Shown here: positions 25,398 through 35,927 of the stretch, piece by piece
Numbering within the stretch: position 1 is the stretch's first letter
Layout of the letters: each line of letters starts with the position of its first letter
DNA from: Cupriavidus sp. WGlv3
GTDB taxonomy: Bacteria; Pseudomonadota; Gammaproteobacteria; Burkholderiales; Burkholderiaceae
Assembly: GCF_023952475.1 (NCBI RefSeq)
Contig: NZ_JALHRX010000004.1
Coordinates: 310,001-374,000, forward strand
Direction: 5' to 3'
Length of the DNA stretch: 64,000 nt
The notes under the pieces: model-generated
What the model saw: the letters and a program-made list of their open reading frames with translations, nothing else
The model's database searches: none
Told to the model about the DNA's origin: nothing
Program-made: the position numbers and the translations under genes

Positions 25398-26555
25398 ATG
25401 ACCATGAAACACGCCTATATCGTTGATGCCCTGCGCACCCCCACCGGGCGCCGCAAGGGTGGACTGTCGCACCTGCACGGCGCCGACCTGGGCGGCTTCG
25501 TGCTGGCCGAGCTGGTGCGCCGCAACGGCATCCCGGCAGAGGACTATGACGACGTGGTGTTCGGCTGCGTCGACACCATCGGCCCGCTGGCCGGCAATAT
25601 CGCGCGCAGCGCGTGGCTGGCAGCAGGCCTGCCGCTGACGGTGCCGGGCGTGACGGTGGACCGCCAGTGCGGCTCGTCGCAGCAGGCCGTTCACTTCGCC
25701 GCGCAGGCGGTGATGAGCGGCACGCAGGACGTGGTGATCGCCGGCGGCGTGCAGACCATGACGCAGGTCCCGATCTCGTCGGCGATGCTGGCCGGGCAGG
25801 CGCTGGGCTTTGCCGACCCGTTCTCGGGCAGCAAGGGCTGGCAGGCGCGCTTCGGCGATGCGCCGGTGTCGCAGTTCCACGCGGCGCAGCGGATTGCCGA
25901 GCACTGGAAGCTGTCGCGCGAGGCAATGGAGGCGTATGCGCTGGAGAGCCACCAGCGCGCGGCCGCGGCGATCGAGGGCGGCCGCTTCGCGCGCGAGATC
26001 GTGCCGTGCGAAGGCGTGACCCGGGATGAAACCCCGCGTCCCGATACCACGCTGGCCAGGATGGCGGCGCTGGAGCCGCTGATGCCGGGCAGCTCGCTGA
26101 CCGCTGCCGTGTCCAGCCAGACCGCCGATGCCGCCGCTGCGCTGCTGATCGTTTCCGAGGACGCGCTCAAGCGCTACGGCCTGACGCCGCGCGCGCGCAT
26201 CGCCCATATGAGCGTGCTGGGCGACGACCCGCTGTGGATGCTGACCGCACCGATTCCGGCGACGAAGCGCGCGCTGGAACGCAGCGGCCTGCGCCTGGCC
26301 GATATCGACGTGGTCGAGATCAACGAAGCCTTTGCCTCGGTGGCGATGGCGTGGCTGGCCGAGACCGGCTATGCGCCGGAGCGCACCAACCCCAACGGCG
26401 GCGCGATCGCGCTGGGCCACCCGCTCGGCGCCACCGGCGCGCGCCTGATGACCACGCTGCTGCACGAACTGGAACGCACCGGCGGCCGCTATGGGCTGCA
26501 GACCATGTGCGAGGGCGGCGGGCTGGCCAACGTCACCATCATCGAACGGCTGTAA
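25398..26555 (+). CDS. fadA6: FadA6-type thiolase
   Basis: A 385-residue thiolase. The nucleophile is C91 in T-V-D-R-Q-C-G-S-S-Q-Q-A; H341 sits in A-L-G-H-P-L-G-A-T-G-A-R, and C371 in L-Q-T-M-C-E-G-G-G. The C-terminal ending N-V-T-I-I-E-R-L and the Q-C-G-S-S motif match FadA6 (ScdF), which thiolytically cuts the 6-methyl-3,7-dioxodecanedioyl-CoA made by IpdAB. A second ATG at 25404 (MKHAY) lies at more usual distance from AAGGAG, so either start is possible. Confidence 0.85.
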   Translation: MTMKHAYIVDALRTPTGRRKGGLSHLHGADLGGFVLAELVRRNGIPAEDYDDVVFGCVDTIGPLAGNIARSAWLAAGLPLTVPGVTVDRQCGSSQQAVHFAAQAVMSGTQDVVIAGGVQTMTQVPISSAMLAGQALGFADPFSGSKGWQARFGDAPVSQFHAAQRIAEHWKLSREAMEAYALESHQRAAAAIEGGRFAREIVPCEGVTRDETPRPDTTLARMAALEPLMPGSSLTAAVSSQTADAAAALLIVSEDALKRYGLTPRARIAHMSVLGDDPLWMLTAPIPATKRALERSGLRLADIDVVEINEAFASVAMAWLAETGYAPERTNPNGGAIALGHPLGATGARLMTTLLHELERTGGRYGLQTMCEGGGLANVTIIERL

Positions 26556-26565
26556 GGAGAGCGCC

Positions 26566-27441
26566 ATGGGAATCTGCAAGGGACGCACCGTCATCATCAC
26601 CGGCGCCGGCGGCGGGCTGGGCCGTGCCTATGCGCTGGCCTTCGGCGCCGAGGGCGCCAACGTGGTCGTCAACGACATCCGGCGCGACGCGGCCGAGGCG
26701 GTCTGCGCGGAGATCCGCGCCGCCGGCGGCAGTGCGCTCGCCAGCGATGACGACATCACGCAGCTGGCCACCGCGCAGCGCATCGTCGATGCCGCGGTCG
26801 AGGCCTATGGCGAGGTCCACGTGCTGGTCAACAACGCCGGCATCTGCCGCGACCGCATGTTCGTCAGCCTGACCGAGGCCGACTGGGACAATGTCATGCG
26901 CGTGCACCTGCGCGGCCACTTCTGCCTGGCCAACCTGCTGGCGCGGCGCTGGCGCGATGCGGCCAAGGCCGGCCGTGCGGTCGATGCGCGCATCATCAAC
27001 ACCAGCTCCGGCGCAGGCCTGCAAGGCTCGGTGGGGCAGTCCAACTACGCCGCCGCCAAGGCCGGCATTGCCGCGCTGACGCTGGTGCAGGCGGCGGAAC
27101 TGGGCCGCTACGGCATCACTGCCAATGCGCTGGCGCCGGCCGCGCGCACCGGCATGACCGAAGACGTGTTCGCCGACATGATGAAGGCGCCGGAAGGCGG
27201 CTTCGACTACTACGACCCGGCCAACGTTGCGCCGCTGGTGGTGTGGCTGGGCAGCGCGGATTCCGCCCAGGTCAACGGGCGCATGTTCGAGGCGGCCGGC
27301 GGCATGGTGTCGGTGGCAGACGGCTGGCGCACCGGTCCGAAGGCCGACAAGGGCGGGCGCTGGCAACCGGCCGAAGTGGGTGCGGCGGTGGCGGGGCTGC
27401 TGGCGCAGGCGCAGCCGCCCCAGGCGGTCTACGGCAGCTGA
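26566..27441 (+). CDS. SDR resembling the dehydrogenase domain of peroxisomal-type MFE-2
   Basis: A 291-residue SDR with T-G-A-G-G-G-L-G-R-A-Y-A, N-N-A-G-I-C-R-D and Y-A-A-A-K-A-G-I-A-A-L-T. The layout, with an extended C-terminus after the Rossmann core, resembles the (3R)-hydroxyacyl-CoA dehydrogenase part of type 2 multifunctional enzymes. It would oxidise a hydroxyacyl-CoA during beta-oxidation of a steroid-derived acid, together with the MaoC hydratase at 30611; that pairing is inference. It starts 10 bases after fadA6. Confidence 0.8.
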   Translation: MGICKGRTVIITGAGGGLGRAYALAFGAEGANVVVNDIRRDAAEAVCAEIRAAGGSALASDDDITQLATAQRIVDAAVEAYGEVHVLVNNAGICRDRMFVSLTEADWDNVMRVHLRGHFCLANLLARRWRDAAKAGRAVDARIINTSSGAGLQGSVGQSNYAAAKAGIAALTLVQAAELGRYGITANALAPAARTGMTEDVFADMMKAPEGGFDYYDPANVAPLVVWLGSADSAQVNGRMFEAAGGMVSVADGWRTGPKADKGGRWQPAEVGAAVAGLLAQAQPPQAVYGS

Positions 27442-27452
27442 GCGCGACGGCC

Positions 27453-28601
27453 ATGGACTTCTCCTTCTCAGTCGAACACCAGATGGTCCGCGACAGCGCG
27501 CGCGACTACCTCGCCGCGCACAGCGATTCGGCGGCGGTGCGGCGCGTGACCGAGGCGGGTCCGGCTCACGACCACGCCCTGTGGCAAGCGATTGCGGGCG
27601 AGCTTGGCTGGTGCGGCATCGCGCTGCCTGAGGCCGTGGGCGGCGCAGGCCTGGGTGCGCCCGGGCTGGTGCTGCTGCAGGAGCAGCTGGGCCAGCGGCT
27701 GGCGTGCGTGCCGTTCTGGTCGACGGCATGCGTGGTGGCGCCATGGTTGCAGGGCAGCGTCGGCCACAGTGGACCGTGGCTGGAGCGGCTGGCCGCGGGC
27801 GAGTGCCGCGCCGCGGCGGTCCTGCCGGACGATGGCGGCTGGCACTACGACGGTGTCCCGGTCACTGCGCAGGCAGGAGCGGACGGCTTCGTGCTGCGCG
27901 GCAGCGCCGCCCAGCTGGCCGATGCCGCCGGGGCCGACTGGCTGCTGGTGCCGGCGCGGCTCGACGATGGCGAGCCGGCGCTGTTCCTGCTGGAGCCCGC
28001 CGCGCTGGCGCAGGATGCGCGCTTCGCCATTGCGCCGCTGGACACGCTCGACCGCACGCGGCCGCTGGCGTCACTGCGGCTCGACGGCGTGGCCGTTGCC
28101 GCCAGCGCCTGCCTGGCGCGCGGCGACGCCGCCGTCCAGGGCCTGGCCCAGGCGTGGTGGCACGGCAAGCTGATGCTGGCCGCCGAGCAGCTCGGCGCCG
28201 CGCAGCAATGCCTGGACCTGACCGTCGCCTATGTGGCCGAGCGCATCCAGTTCGGCCGCGCCATCGGCTCGTTCCAGGCGGTCAAGCACCGCTGCGCGCA
28301 GATGATGGTGCAGGTCGAGGCGGCGCGCTCGGCGGTGTATGGCGCGGCGCAGGCGTGGGAGGCGGGCGCCATGCCCGACGCGCGCCTCGAGATCGCCGCG
28401 GCTGCCGTCGCGGCCGACGAGGCGCTGCGCTTCGGCGCGCAGGATGCGATCCAGTTGCATGGCGGGGTCGGCTTCACCTGGGAATACGACCCCCAGCTCT
28501 ATTTCAAGCGCGCGCAGGCCGCCAGCCACTGGCTGGGCGGCGCCGGCGTCGCGCTTGCCTACATCGCCGCCAACGGCCCGCAGGCATGGAGGACAGCATG
28601 A
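27453..28601 (+). CDS. acyl-CoA dehydrogenase, beta-type subunit of a second pair
   Basis: A 382-residue chain with a conserved C-terminal domain (Q-F-G-R-A-I-G-S-F-Q-A-V-K-H-R and L-H-G-G-V-G-F-T-W-E-Y) and a divergent, alanine-rich middle domain, again the pattern of the partner chain in heteromeric steroid dehydrogenases. The stop overlaps the ATG of the next gene (ATGA), which implies co-translation. No strong Shine-Dalgarno is visible before the ATG; coupling with the upstream gene may help. Confidence 0.82.
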   Translation: MDFSFSVEHQMVRDSARDYLAAHSDSAAVRRVTEAGPAHDHALWQAIAGELGWCGIALPEAVGGAGLGAPGLVLLQEQLGQRLACVPFWSTACVVAPWLQGSVGHSGPWLERLAAGECRAAAVLPDDGGWHYDGVPVTAQAGADGFVLRGSAAQLADAAGADWLLVPARLDDGEPALFLLEPAALAQDARFAIAPLDTLDRTRPLASLRLDGVAVAASACLARGDAAVQGLAQAWWHGKLMLAAEQLGAAQQCLDLTVAYVAERIQFGRAIGSFQAVKHRCAQMMVQVEAARSAVYGAAQAWEAGAMPDARLEIAAAAVAADEALRFGAQDAIQLHGGVGFTWEYDPQLYFKRAQAASHWLGGAGVALAYIAANGPQAWRTA

Positions 28602-29800
28602 AAGCGAATGAAGAGTCGGCATTCCGGGCCGAGGTGGCGCAGTGGCTGGCCGACAACCTGGCCGGCGAATTCGAATGCCTGAAACACCGCGGCGGCCCCG
28701 GCGACGAAGAAGCCTATCCTCAGCTGCGCAAGGCATGGGAACGTCGCCTCGCCGAGGGCGGCTGGACCGGGCTGGGCTGGCCGCGCGCGCAGGGCGGGCG
28801 CGAACTGCCGGTGATGCAGCAGGTGATCTTCCACGAGGAATACGCGCGCGCCGGCGGTCCGGGCCGCATGGGGCATATCGGCGAGGGGCTGATCGGCCCG
28901 ACCCTGATCGCCTTCGGCACCGAGGACCAGAAGGCGCGCCTGCTGCCCGGCATTCGCAACGGCACCACGTTCTGGTGCCAGGGCTATTCGGAGCCCGGCG
29001 CGGGCTCGGACCTGGCCAACGTGCGCACGCGCGCGGTGCGCGATGCCGCCAGCGGCGACTGGCTGGTCAGCGGGCAGAAGGTATGGACCTCGCTCGCGCA
29101 TGAGTCCGACTGGATCTTCGTGCTGGCGCGCTGCGAGCCCGGCTCGCGCGGCAGCAAGGGTTTGATCTTCCTGATGCTGCCGCTGGACCAGCCTGGCATC
29201 GAAATCCGCCCGATCCGCCAGATGGGCGGCGGGGCGGAATTCAATGAGGTCTTCTTCGACGGCGCGCGCGCCGCGGCCGCCGACGTGCTGGGCGAGCCCG
29301 GCGACGGCTGGCGTATCGCCATGGCGCTGCTCGGCTTCGAGCGCGGCATTTCCACGCTCGGCCAGCAGATGCAGTTCACGCATGAGCTGGAATGGGTGGC
29401 GCAGGCCGCGCGCGACAACGGCAGCAGCCGTGACGCGCTGGTGCGCCAGCGCATCGCGCGCGCCTGGGCCGGCCTGCGCGTGATGCGCGCCAACGCGCTG
29501 CGCATGCTGGCCGGTGCGGCCCAGGCAAGCGAGGACGGCGGCACCGCGCTGCAGCGCGAGGCGCTGATCTACAAGTACTACTGGTCCAACTGGCACCGCG
29601 ACCTGGGGCAGCTGGCACTGGACGTGCTGGGCCCGCTTGCCAACGTGCTGGACCCGGCCGACACGCGCCGCACGCGGCTGCAGCAGATGGCGCTGTTCTC
29701 GCGCGCCGACACCATCTACGCCGGCACCAACGAAATCCAGCTCAACATCATCGCCGAACGCGGGCTGGGCATGCCGCGCGAGGCCAGAGGACGGTCATGA
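28598..29800 (+). CDS. acyl-CoA dehydrogenase, alpha-type subunit of a second pair
   Basis: A 400-residue acyl-CoA dehydrogenase with Y-S-E-P-G-A-G-S-D, G-Q-K-V-W-T-S-L-A and the C-terminal A-D-T-I-Y-A-G-T-N-E-I-Q-L-N-I-I-A-E-R. It overlaps its beta-type partner by 4 bases and ipdF by 4 bases. In the known pathway one such heteromer acts on the indanone CoA ester and another (FadE31/FadE32 type) on methyl-oxo-octanedioyl-CoA; which of the two local pairs does which is not clear from sequence. Confidence 0.83.
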   Translation: MKANEESAFRAEVAQWLADNLAGEFECLKHRGGPGDEEAYPQLRKAWERRLAEGGWTGLGWPRAQGGRELPVMQQVIFHEEYARAGGPGRMGHIGEGLIGPTLIAFGTEDQKARLLPGIRNGTTFWCQGYSEPGAGSDLANVRTRAVRDAASGDWLVSGQKVWTSLAHESDWIFVLARCEPGSRGSKGLIFLMLPLDQPGIEIRPIRQMGGGAEFNEVFFDGARAAAADVLGEPGDGWRIAMALLGFERGISTLGQQMQFTHELEWVAQAARDNGSSRDALVRQRIARAWAGLRVMRANALRMLAGAAQASEDGGTALQREALIYKYYWSNWHRDLGQLALDVLGPLANVLDPADTRRTRLQQMALFSRADTIYAGTNEIQLNIIAERGLGMPREARGRS

Positions 29801-30600
29801 CCCTTCATGCAGAAACCCCCAGCGCCCCGGCCTATGTGCCGGGCCACCAACTGCTCGCCGGCAGGAGCGTGCTGATCACCGCCGCCGCCGGCGCCGGCAT
29901 CGGCTTCGCTGCCGCGCGCCGCTGCGCGGAGGAGGGCTGCCGCGCGCTGATGATCTCCGACATCCATCCCAAGCGGCTCGACGAGGCGGTCGAACGCCTG
30001 CGCGCGGAAACCGGGCTGCAGGCTATCCATGGCCAACTCTGCGATGTGTCCGACGAAGCGCAGGTGCGCGCACTGGTGGCCGCGGCGGAAGAGGCACTCG
30101 GCGGCACCGACGTGCTGATCAACAACGCCGGCCTGGGCGGCTCGCGCCGCCTAGTTGATATGGACGATGCCGAGTGGTCGCGCGTCATCGATATTTCCCT
30201 TACCGGCACCTTCCGCATGACGCGCGCGATGCTGCCGCACATGCAGGCGCGCGGCCGCGGCGCCATCGTCAACAACGCGTCGGTGCTGGGATGGCGGGCA
30301 CAGAAGGAGCAGTCGCACTACGCCGCGGCCAAGGCCGGGGTGATGGCGCTGACGCGCTGCAGCGCGATGGAGGCCGCCGAGTTTGGCGTGCGCATCAACG
30401 CGGTGGCGCCGAGCATCGCGCTGCACGACTTCCTGAAGAAGTCGGCGCCGGCGGACCTGCTGCGGCAGCTGAGCGAGCGCGAAGCCTTCGGGCGCGCGGC
30501 GGAGGTGTGGGAGGTGGCCAATGTGATGGTGTTTCTGGCCAGTGATTATGCGTCGTATATGACTGGGGAAGTGCTGCCGGTCAGTAGTCAGAGGGCTTGA
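29797..30600 (+). CDS. ipdF: IpdF: 5-hydroxy-HIP-CoA dehydrogenase (SDR)
   Basis: A 267-residue SDR with T-A-A-A-G-A-G-I-G, N-N-A-G-L-G-G and the very characteristic N-N-A-S-V-L-G-W-R-A-Q-K-E-Q-S-H-Y-A-A-A-K. With A-S-D-Y-A-S-Y-M-T-G-E-V near the end, this is the signature of IpdF (ScdE). The enzyme oxidises the 5-hydroxyl of the indanone CoA ester to the ketone, giving the substrate for IpdC. The gene overlaps the upstream dehydrogenase by 4 bases. Confidence 0.87.
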   Translation: MTLHAETPSAPAYVPGHQLLAGRSVLITAAAGAGIGFAAARRCAEEGCRALMISDIHPKRLDEAVERLRAETGLQAIHGQLCDVSDEAQVRALVAAAEEALGGTDVLINNAGLGGSRRLVDMDDAEWSRVIDISLTGTFRMTRAMLPHMQARGRGAIVNNASVLGWRAQKEQSHYAAAKAGVMALTRCSAMEAAEFGVRINAVAPSIALHDFLKKSAPADLLRQLSEREAFGRAAEVWEVANVMVFLASDYASYMTGEVLPVSSQRA

Positions 30601-30610
30601 GGAAACAGCA

Positions 30611-31066
30611 ATGCCAACAATCTTCCGCTGCGCCGAAGACATCCACGCCGCCGTCGGCCACCACCTCGGCGCCAGCGCCTGGACCCGCATCACCCAGCAA
30701 CAGGTCGACCAGTTCGCCCATGCCACCGGCGACCACCAGTGGCTGCACGTCGAGCCCGAACGCGCCGCGCAGGGTCCCTACGGTGCCTGCATCGCGCACG
30801 GCTACCTGACGCTGGCGCTGGTCAACCAGTTCTTGCCCGAACTGGTCGCCGTCGAGGGCATGAAGTTCGGCGTCAACTACGGCTGCGACAAGGTGCGCTT
30901 CCCGGCGCCGGTGCGCGTCGGCGCGCGCGTGCGCGGCGTGGGCGAGGTGGTGCGGGCCGAGACCCTGGATGGCGGCGTGCAGTCGGTGGTGCGCATGACC
31001 GTCGAGATCGAAGGCGAGCCCAAGCCCGCCTGCGTGGCTGAGACCATCAGCCGCTACTACTTCTGA
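30611..31066 (+). CDS. MaoC-type (R)-specific enoyl-CoA hydratase
   Basis: A 151-residue hot-dog-fold protein. The catalytic motif F-A-H-A-T-G-D-H-Q-W-L-H (hydratase 2: Asp and His) is complete, and I-A-H-G-Y-L-T-L-A-L follows, as in PhaJ- and NodN-like hydratases. It adds water to a trans-2-enoyl-CoA to give the (R)-3-hydroxyacyl-CoA. A fitting dehydrogenase is the MFE-2-like SDR at 26566. GAGGAAA precedes the ATG. Confidence 0.82.
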   Translation: MPTIFRCAEDIHAAVGHHLGASAWTRITQQQVDQFAHATGDHQWLHVEPERAAQGPYGACIAHGYLTLALVNQFLPELVAVEGMKFGVNYGCDKVRFPAPVRVGARVRGVGEVVRAETLDGGVQSVVRMTVEIEGEPKPACVAETISRYYF

Positions 31067-31081
31067 ACAGGAACCCACAGC

Positions 31082-32284
<1,203 letters not shown>

Positions 32285-32298
32285 GAACCGCTGGTTTT

Positions 32299-32339
32299 CT
32301 CCCCTCTCCCATTTATGGGAGAGGGGCGGGGGAGAGGGC
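32299..32339. repeat. dispersed REP-like hairpin, copy 3
   Basis: CTCCCCTCTCCC-ATTTAT-GGGAGAGGGG with the same GCGGGGGAGAGGG tail; the loop differs from copies 1 and 2. It lies 15 bases after the thiolase stop. Confidence 0.7.
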
Positions 32340-32382
32340 GGGAGCATCGACGAAGTGAAGTGCGTCGGTATGCCGGCGCCTG

Positions 32383-32423
32383 CCCTCTCCCCCGGCCCCT
32401 CTCCCGCCAGCGGGAGAGGGGAG
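32383..32423. repeat. dispersed REP-like hairpin, copy 4, inverted relative to copy 3
   Basis: This copy reads CCCTCTCCCCCGGCCCCTC then CCCGCCAGCGGGAGAGGGG, i.e. the reverse orientation. With copy 3 it forms a head-to-head pair about 45 bp apart, typical of paired REP/BIME-like arrangements, in the 176-bp gap before the YCF48-like gene. Confidence 0.65.
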
Positions 32424-32460
32424 CAAACAAACAACATCACTCCAACCCGGAGGAGACATC

Positions 32461-33423
32461 ATGAAACGACTGCTCGGCATCGCCATGTCGCTGGCCGTGC
32501 TGGCCACCGCGGTATGGGCCTTCGCGCCGCGTCCGCTGCCGCCGTTCCCGGCCACTGCGCTGCGCCCGGACGGCCTGCAGGTCAACGGCATCGCCCGCGC
32601 CGGCGAGCGCCTGATCGCGGTCGGCGAGCGCGGCAAGATCCTGTTCAGCGATGACCTGGGGCGCAGCTGGCGCCCGGCAGCGGTGGATAAGCCGCAAGGC
32701 GCCACGCTGACGCAGGTGGCCTTTGCCGACAGCCGCCGCGGCATCGCGGTCGGCCACAGCGGTCAGATCCTGCGCACCGAAGACGGCGGCGCGCACTGGC
32801 AGCAGGTTGCGTTCGATTCGGAATCGTCCGACCCCCTGCTGGGCGCGCTGGCCCAGGCCAGCGGGCCGTGGTTCGCGGTGGGCAGCTTCGGCCGTTTCCT
32901 GATGTCGCGCGACCAGGGCCGGCACTGGGAAGAGGCCGGCGGCAAGGCCATGCAGGACCGCCACCTCAACGCCATCGCCAGCGACGGGCAGGGGCGGCTG
33001 ATGCTGGTCGGCGAGGCCGGGCTGGTGCTGCGCTCGACCGACGGCGGCAGCCAGTGGGAGCCGGTCAAGACCCCTTATGAAGGCTCGCTGTACGGCGTGC
33101 TGCCGCTGCGCGACGGCGCCTGGCTGGCCTACGGCATGCGCGGCAACGCCCTGCGCAGCGAAGACTTCGGCACCACCTGGCGCGCGGCGCAGACCGGCCT
33201 CAGGACCTCGTTCTTCGGCGGCGCCGAGCTTGCCGACGGCCGCATCGTGCTGGCCGGGCAGGGCGGCGTGCTGGTGATGTCCGCCGACGGCGGACGCCGC
33301 TTCACCGCGCTGCCGGCGGGCAGCCCGCAGACCCTGGCCGCGCTGGCCGCCACCGCCAAGGACACGCTGGCGCTCGGCGGCAATGGCGGCCTGGCCGGCG
33401 CCACGCTCGCCGCCAATCCCTGA
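32461..33423 (+). CDS. exported YCF48-like beta-propeller protein
   Basis: A 320-residue protein with an N-terminal signal sequence or anchor (M-K-R-L-L-G-I-A-M-S-L-A-V-L-A-T-A-V) and six or so repeats of the form G-x-I-L-R-T-E-D-G-G-x-x-W, the BNR/YCF48 pattern (for example S-D-D-L-G-R-S-W, T-E-D-G-G-A-H-W, S-T-D-G-G-S-Q-W). It should sit in the periplasm. Such proteins often neighbour MMPL transporters and DUF1329 proteins in steroid-degrading proteobacteria; the function is unproven. The MMPL gene begins 28 bases later. Confidence 0.8.
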   Translation: MKRLLGIAMSLAVLATAVWAFAPRPLPPFPATALRPDGLQVNGIARAGERLIAVGERGKILFSDDLGRSWRPAAVDKPQGATLTQVAFADSRRGIAVGHSGQILRTEDGGAHWQQVAFDSESSDPLLGALAQASGPWFAVGSFGRFLMSRDQGRHWEEAGGKAMQDRHLNAIASDGQGRLMLVGEAGLVLRSTDGGSQWEPVKTPYEGSLYGVLPLRDGAWLAYGMRGNALRSEDFGTTWRAAQTGLRTSFFGGAELADGRIVLAGQGGVLVMSADGGRRFTALPAGSPQTLAALAATAKDTLALGGNGGLAGATLAANP

Positions 33424-33451
33424 ACCCGACCGACCGGACGCGAGAACGATC

Positions 33452-35905
33452 ATGACCCGCCCCCAATCCCCCGGCCGCCTGGGCCGCTTCGTCGACGCCT
33501 GCGCCGGCGTGCTGATGCGCCGGCGCCGCCTGCTGCTGTTGCTGTGCCTGGCCGTGACTGTGGCGCTGGGCGTTTCCGCCACGCGCCTGCGGCTCGATCC
33601 CGGCTTCAACAAGATGATCCCGCTGCAGCATCCGTACATGCAGGTGTTCACCAAGTACGCGAGCACCTTCTCCGGTGCCAACACCGTGCTGGTGAGCCTG
33701 CGCTGGAAGGGCGACGGCGACATCTACAACGCCGCCTTCATGGACAAGCTGCGCCACGCCACCGATGAAGTGTTCTTCATCCCCGGCGTGGACCGCTCGC
33801 GCGTGTTCTCGCTGTTCACGCCCAACGTGCGCTACACCGAGGTCACCGAAGCCGGCTTTCGCGGTGACGTGGTGGTGCCGGGGCGCTTTTCTGGCGCGCC
33901 GGACGAACTCGACAAGGTGCGGCGCAACGTGGCCCGCTCCGGCCAGATCGGCCGGCTGGTCAGCAATGACCTGAAGTCCGCGCTGATCCGCGCGGAACTG
34001 CGCGAGACCGACCCGGCTACCGGCAAGACCATCGACTACGGCTCGGTGGCGCGCCAGCTCGAGAAAATCCGCGCGCAGTTCGGCGGCACCGATGTCGAAG
34101 TCAATATCGTCGGCTTCGCCAAGCTGGTGGGTGATGTCGAAGACGGCATCGCCGGCGTGATGGGCTTCTTCGCGCTGGCCTTTGCCGTCACCGCGCTGCT
34201 GCTGTGGCTGTACACGCGTTCGCTGCGCATCACCGCGCTGGCACTGGTGGTGGCGCTGCTGCCGGTGGCCTGGCTGCTGGGGCTGCTGCCGCTGCTCGGC
34301 TACGGCATCGACCCGATGTCGATCCTGGTACCGTTCCTGATCTTCTCGATCGGGGTCTCGCATGCGGTGCAGATGACCAATGCGTGGAAGCAGGAGGTGG
34401 CGCAGGGACACGGCCCGCTCGACAGCGCCAGCGCGGCCTTCCGCAAGCTGTTCATCCCCGGCACCGTGGCGCTGCTGACCAATGCGCTGGGCTTCATGGT
34501 GATCATGCGCATCGAGATCGATATCGTGCGCGAACTTGGCATCACCGCCTGCCTGGGTGTGCTGCTGATGATCGTGACCAACAAGGTATTCCTGCCGATC
34601 CTGCTGTCGTACACGCGGCTGGAGCCTTCGGCGCTGGCGCGGGCAACGCGGGCATCGCACGCAACGGGACAGGGCAGCCTGTGGCACAGGTTCGGCGCGC
34701 TGGCGCGGCCGGCGCCGGCACTGGGCGTGTTCGTCGCGGCGCTGGCGCTGCTGGCCTACGGCGCGATCGAGTCGCGCGACCTGAAGATCGGCGATGTCGG
34801 CACCGGCGCGCCGGAGCTGCGCGCGGATTCGCGCTATAACCGCGACAGCGCCAGCATCGTCAGCCAGTACAACATCGGCTCGGATGCGCTCACCGTGGTG
34901 GTCGAGCCCACCGGCTTCGACGATGGCTGCCTGCACTACCCGGTGATGAGCGCGGTGGAGCGCTTCGAGATGCATATGCGCGGCGTGTCCGGGGTGCAGT
35001 CGGTGGTCAGCGTGTCGTCGCTGGCCAAGGTGGTGATCGGGGCCTACAACGAGGGCAATCCGCGCTGGGAGGCGCTGCCGCGCAACAGCGCCGGCCTGAG
35101 CCAGGGTGCCAAGGCCTTCGACCCGGACAACGGCATGAATACGTCGAACTGCCAGGCGATCCAGGTGCTGATCTACACCGCCAACCACGAAGGCGCGACC
35201 ATCGCCCACATCATCCGCGAGATCCGCCGCTTCGAGGCCAGCGACAAGACCCCCAACGTGGCCTTCCGCCTGGCGGGCGGCAATATCGGCGTGATGGCGG
35301 CAACCAACGAGGCGGTGGAAGAGGCCGAGGTGGCGATGCTGCTGGCGATCTTCGGCGCGATCACGCTGCTGTGCCTGCTGACCTTCCGCTCGTGGCGCGC
35401 GGTGCTGTGCATCATCGTGCCGCTGACGCTGGTGTCGGTGCTGTGCAATGCGCTGATGGCGCGCCTGGGCATCGGCCTGAAGGTGTCGACGCTGCCGGTG
35501 ATCACGCTGGGCGTGGGCGTGGGCGTGGACTACGGCATCTACCTGTACGAGCGCATCCAGCACCAGATCCGCGAGGAAGGGCAGGCGCTGCCGCAGGCGT
35601 TCGCCGAGGCCATGCGCCAGCGCGGCTCGGCGGCGCTGTTCACGGCGCTGACGATGTGCATCGGCGTGGGCACGTGGGCCTTTGCCGCGCTCAAGTTCCA
35701 GGCCGACATGGGCATCCTGCTGGCGTTCATGTTCCTGGTGAACCTGTTCGGCGCGGTGTCGCTGCTGCCGGCGCTGGCAGCGTGGCTCGGCGTGGAGCAG
35801 GAAGAGCGGGCCCGTGCCAGGGGCGCGGCCGCCAGACCAGTTGGGGCTGCCAGCGGCGCAGAGTCGGGGCCGGTGGCGCATGGTCTGAAGTCAGACGCGG
35901 TCTGA
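33452..35905 (+). CDS. RND superfamily transporter, MMPL-type
   Basis: An 817-residue inner-membrane protein. One helix near residues 28-46 is followed by a large periplasmic loop, a cluster of helices (about 235-390) that includes the P-V-A-W-L-L-G-L-L-P stretch, a second loop, and a final helix cluster (about 635-785) with G-V-G-V-G-V-D-Y-G-I-Y-L. The two repeated halves and roughly 12 helices are the MMPL/SSD pattern used for lipids and sterol-like molecules. I infer export or uptake of steroids or pathway intermediates. The ATG has only a weak ribosome site. Confidence 0.85.
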   Translation: MTRPQSPGRLGRFVDACAGVLMRRRRLLLLLCLAVTVALGVSATRLRLDPGFNKMIPLQHPYMQVFTKYASTFSGANTVLVSLRWKGDGDIYNAAFMDKLRHATDEVFFIPGVDRSRVFSLFTPNVRYTEVTEAGFRGDVVVPGRFSGAPDELDKVRRNVARSGQIGRLVSNDLKSALIRAELRETDPATGKTIDYGSVARQLEKIRAQFGGTDVEVNIVGFAKLVGDVEDGIAGVMGFFALAFAVTALLLWLYTRSLRITALALVVALLPVAWLLGLLPLLGYGIDPMSILVPFLIFSIGVSHAVQMTNAWKQEVAQGHGPLDSASAAFRKLFIPGTVALLTNALGFMVIMRIEIDIVRELGITACLGVLLMIVTNKVFLPILLSYTRLEPSALARATRASHATGQGSLWHRFGALARPAPALGVFVAALALLAYGAIESRDLKIGDVGTGAPELRADSRYNRDSASIVSQYNIGSDALTVVVEPTGFDDGCLHYPVMSAVERFEMHMRGVSGVQSVVSVSSLAKVVIGAYNEGNPRWEALPRNSAGLSQGAKAFDPDNGMNTSNCQAIQVLIYTANHEGATIAHIIREIRRFEASDKTPNVAFRLAGGNIGVMAATNEAVEEAEVAMLLAIFGAITLLCLLTFRSWRAVLCIIVPLTLVSVLCNALMARLGIGLKVSTLPVITLGVGVGVDYGIYLYERIQHQIREEGQALPQAFAEAMRQRGSAALFTALTMCIGVGTWAFAALKFQADMGILLAFMFLVNLFGAVSLLPALAAWLGVEQEERARARGAAARPVGAASGAESGPVAHGLKSDAV

Positions 35906-35927
35906 TCATCGCAACCGGAGAGACTGC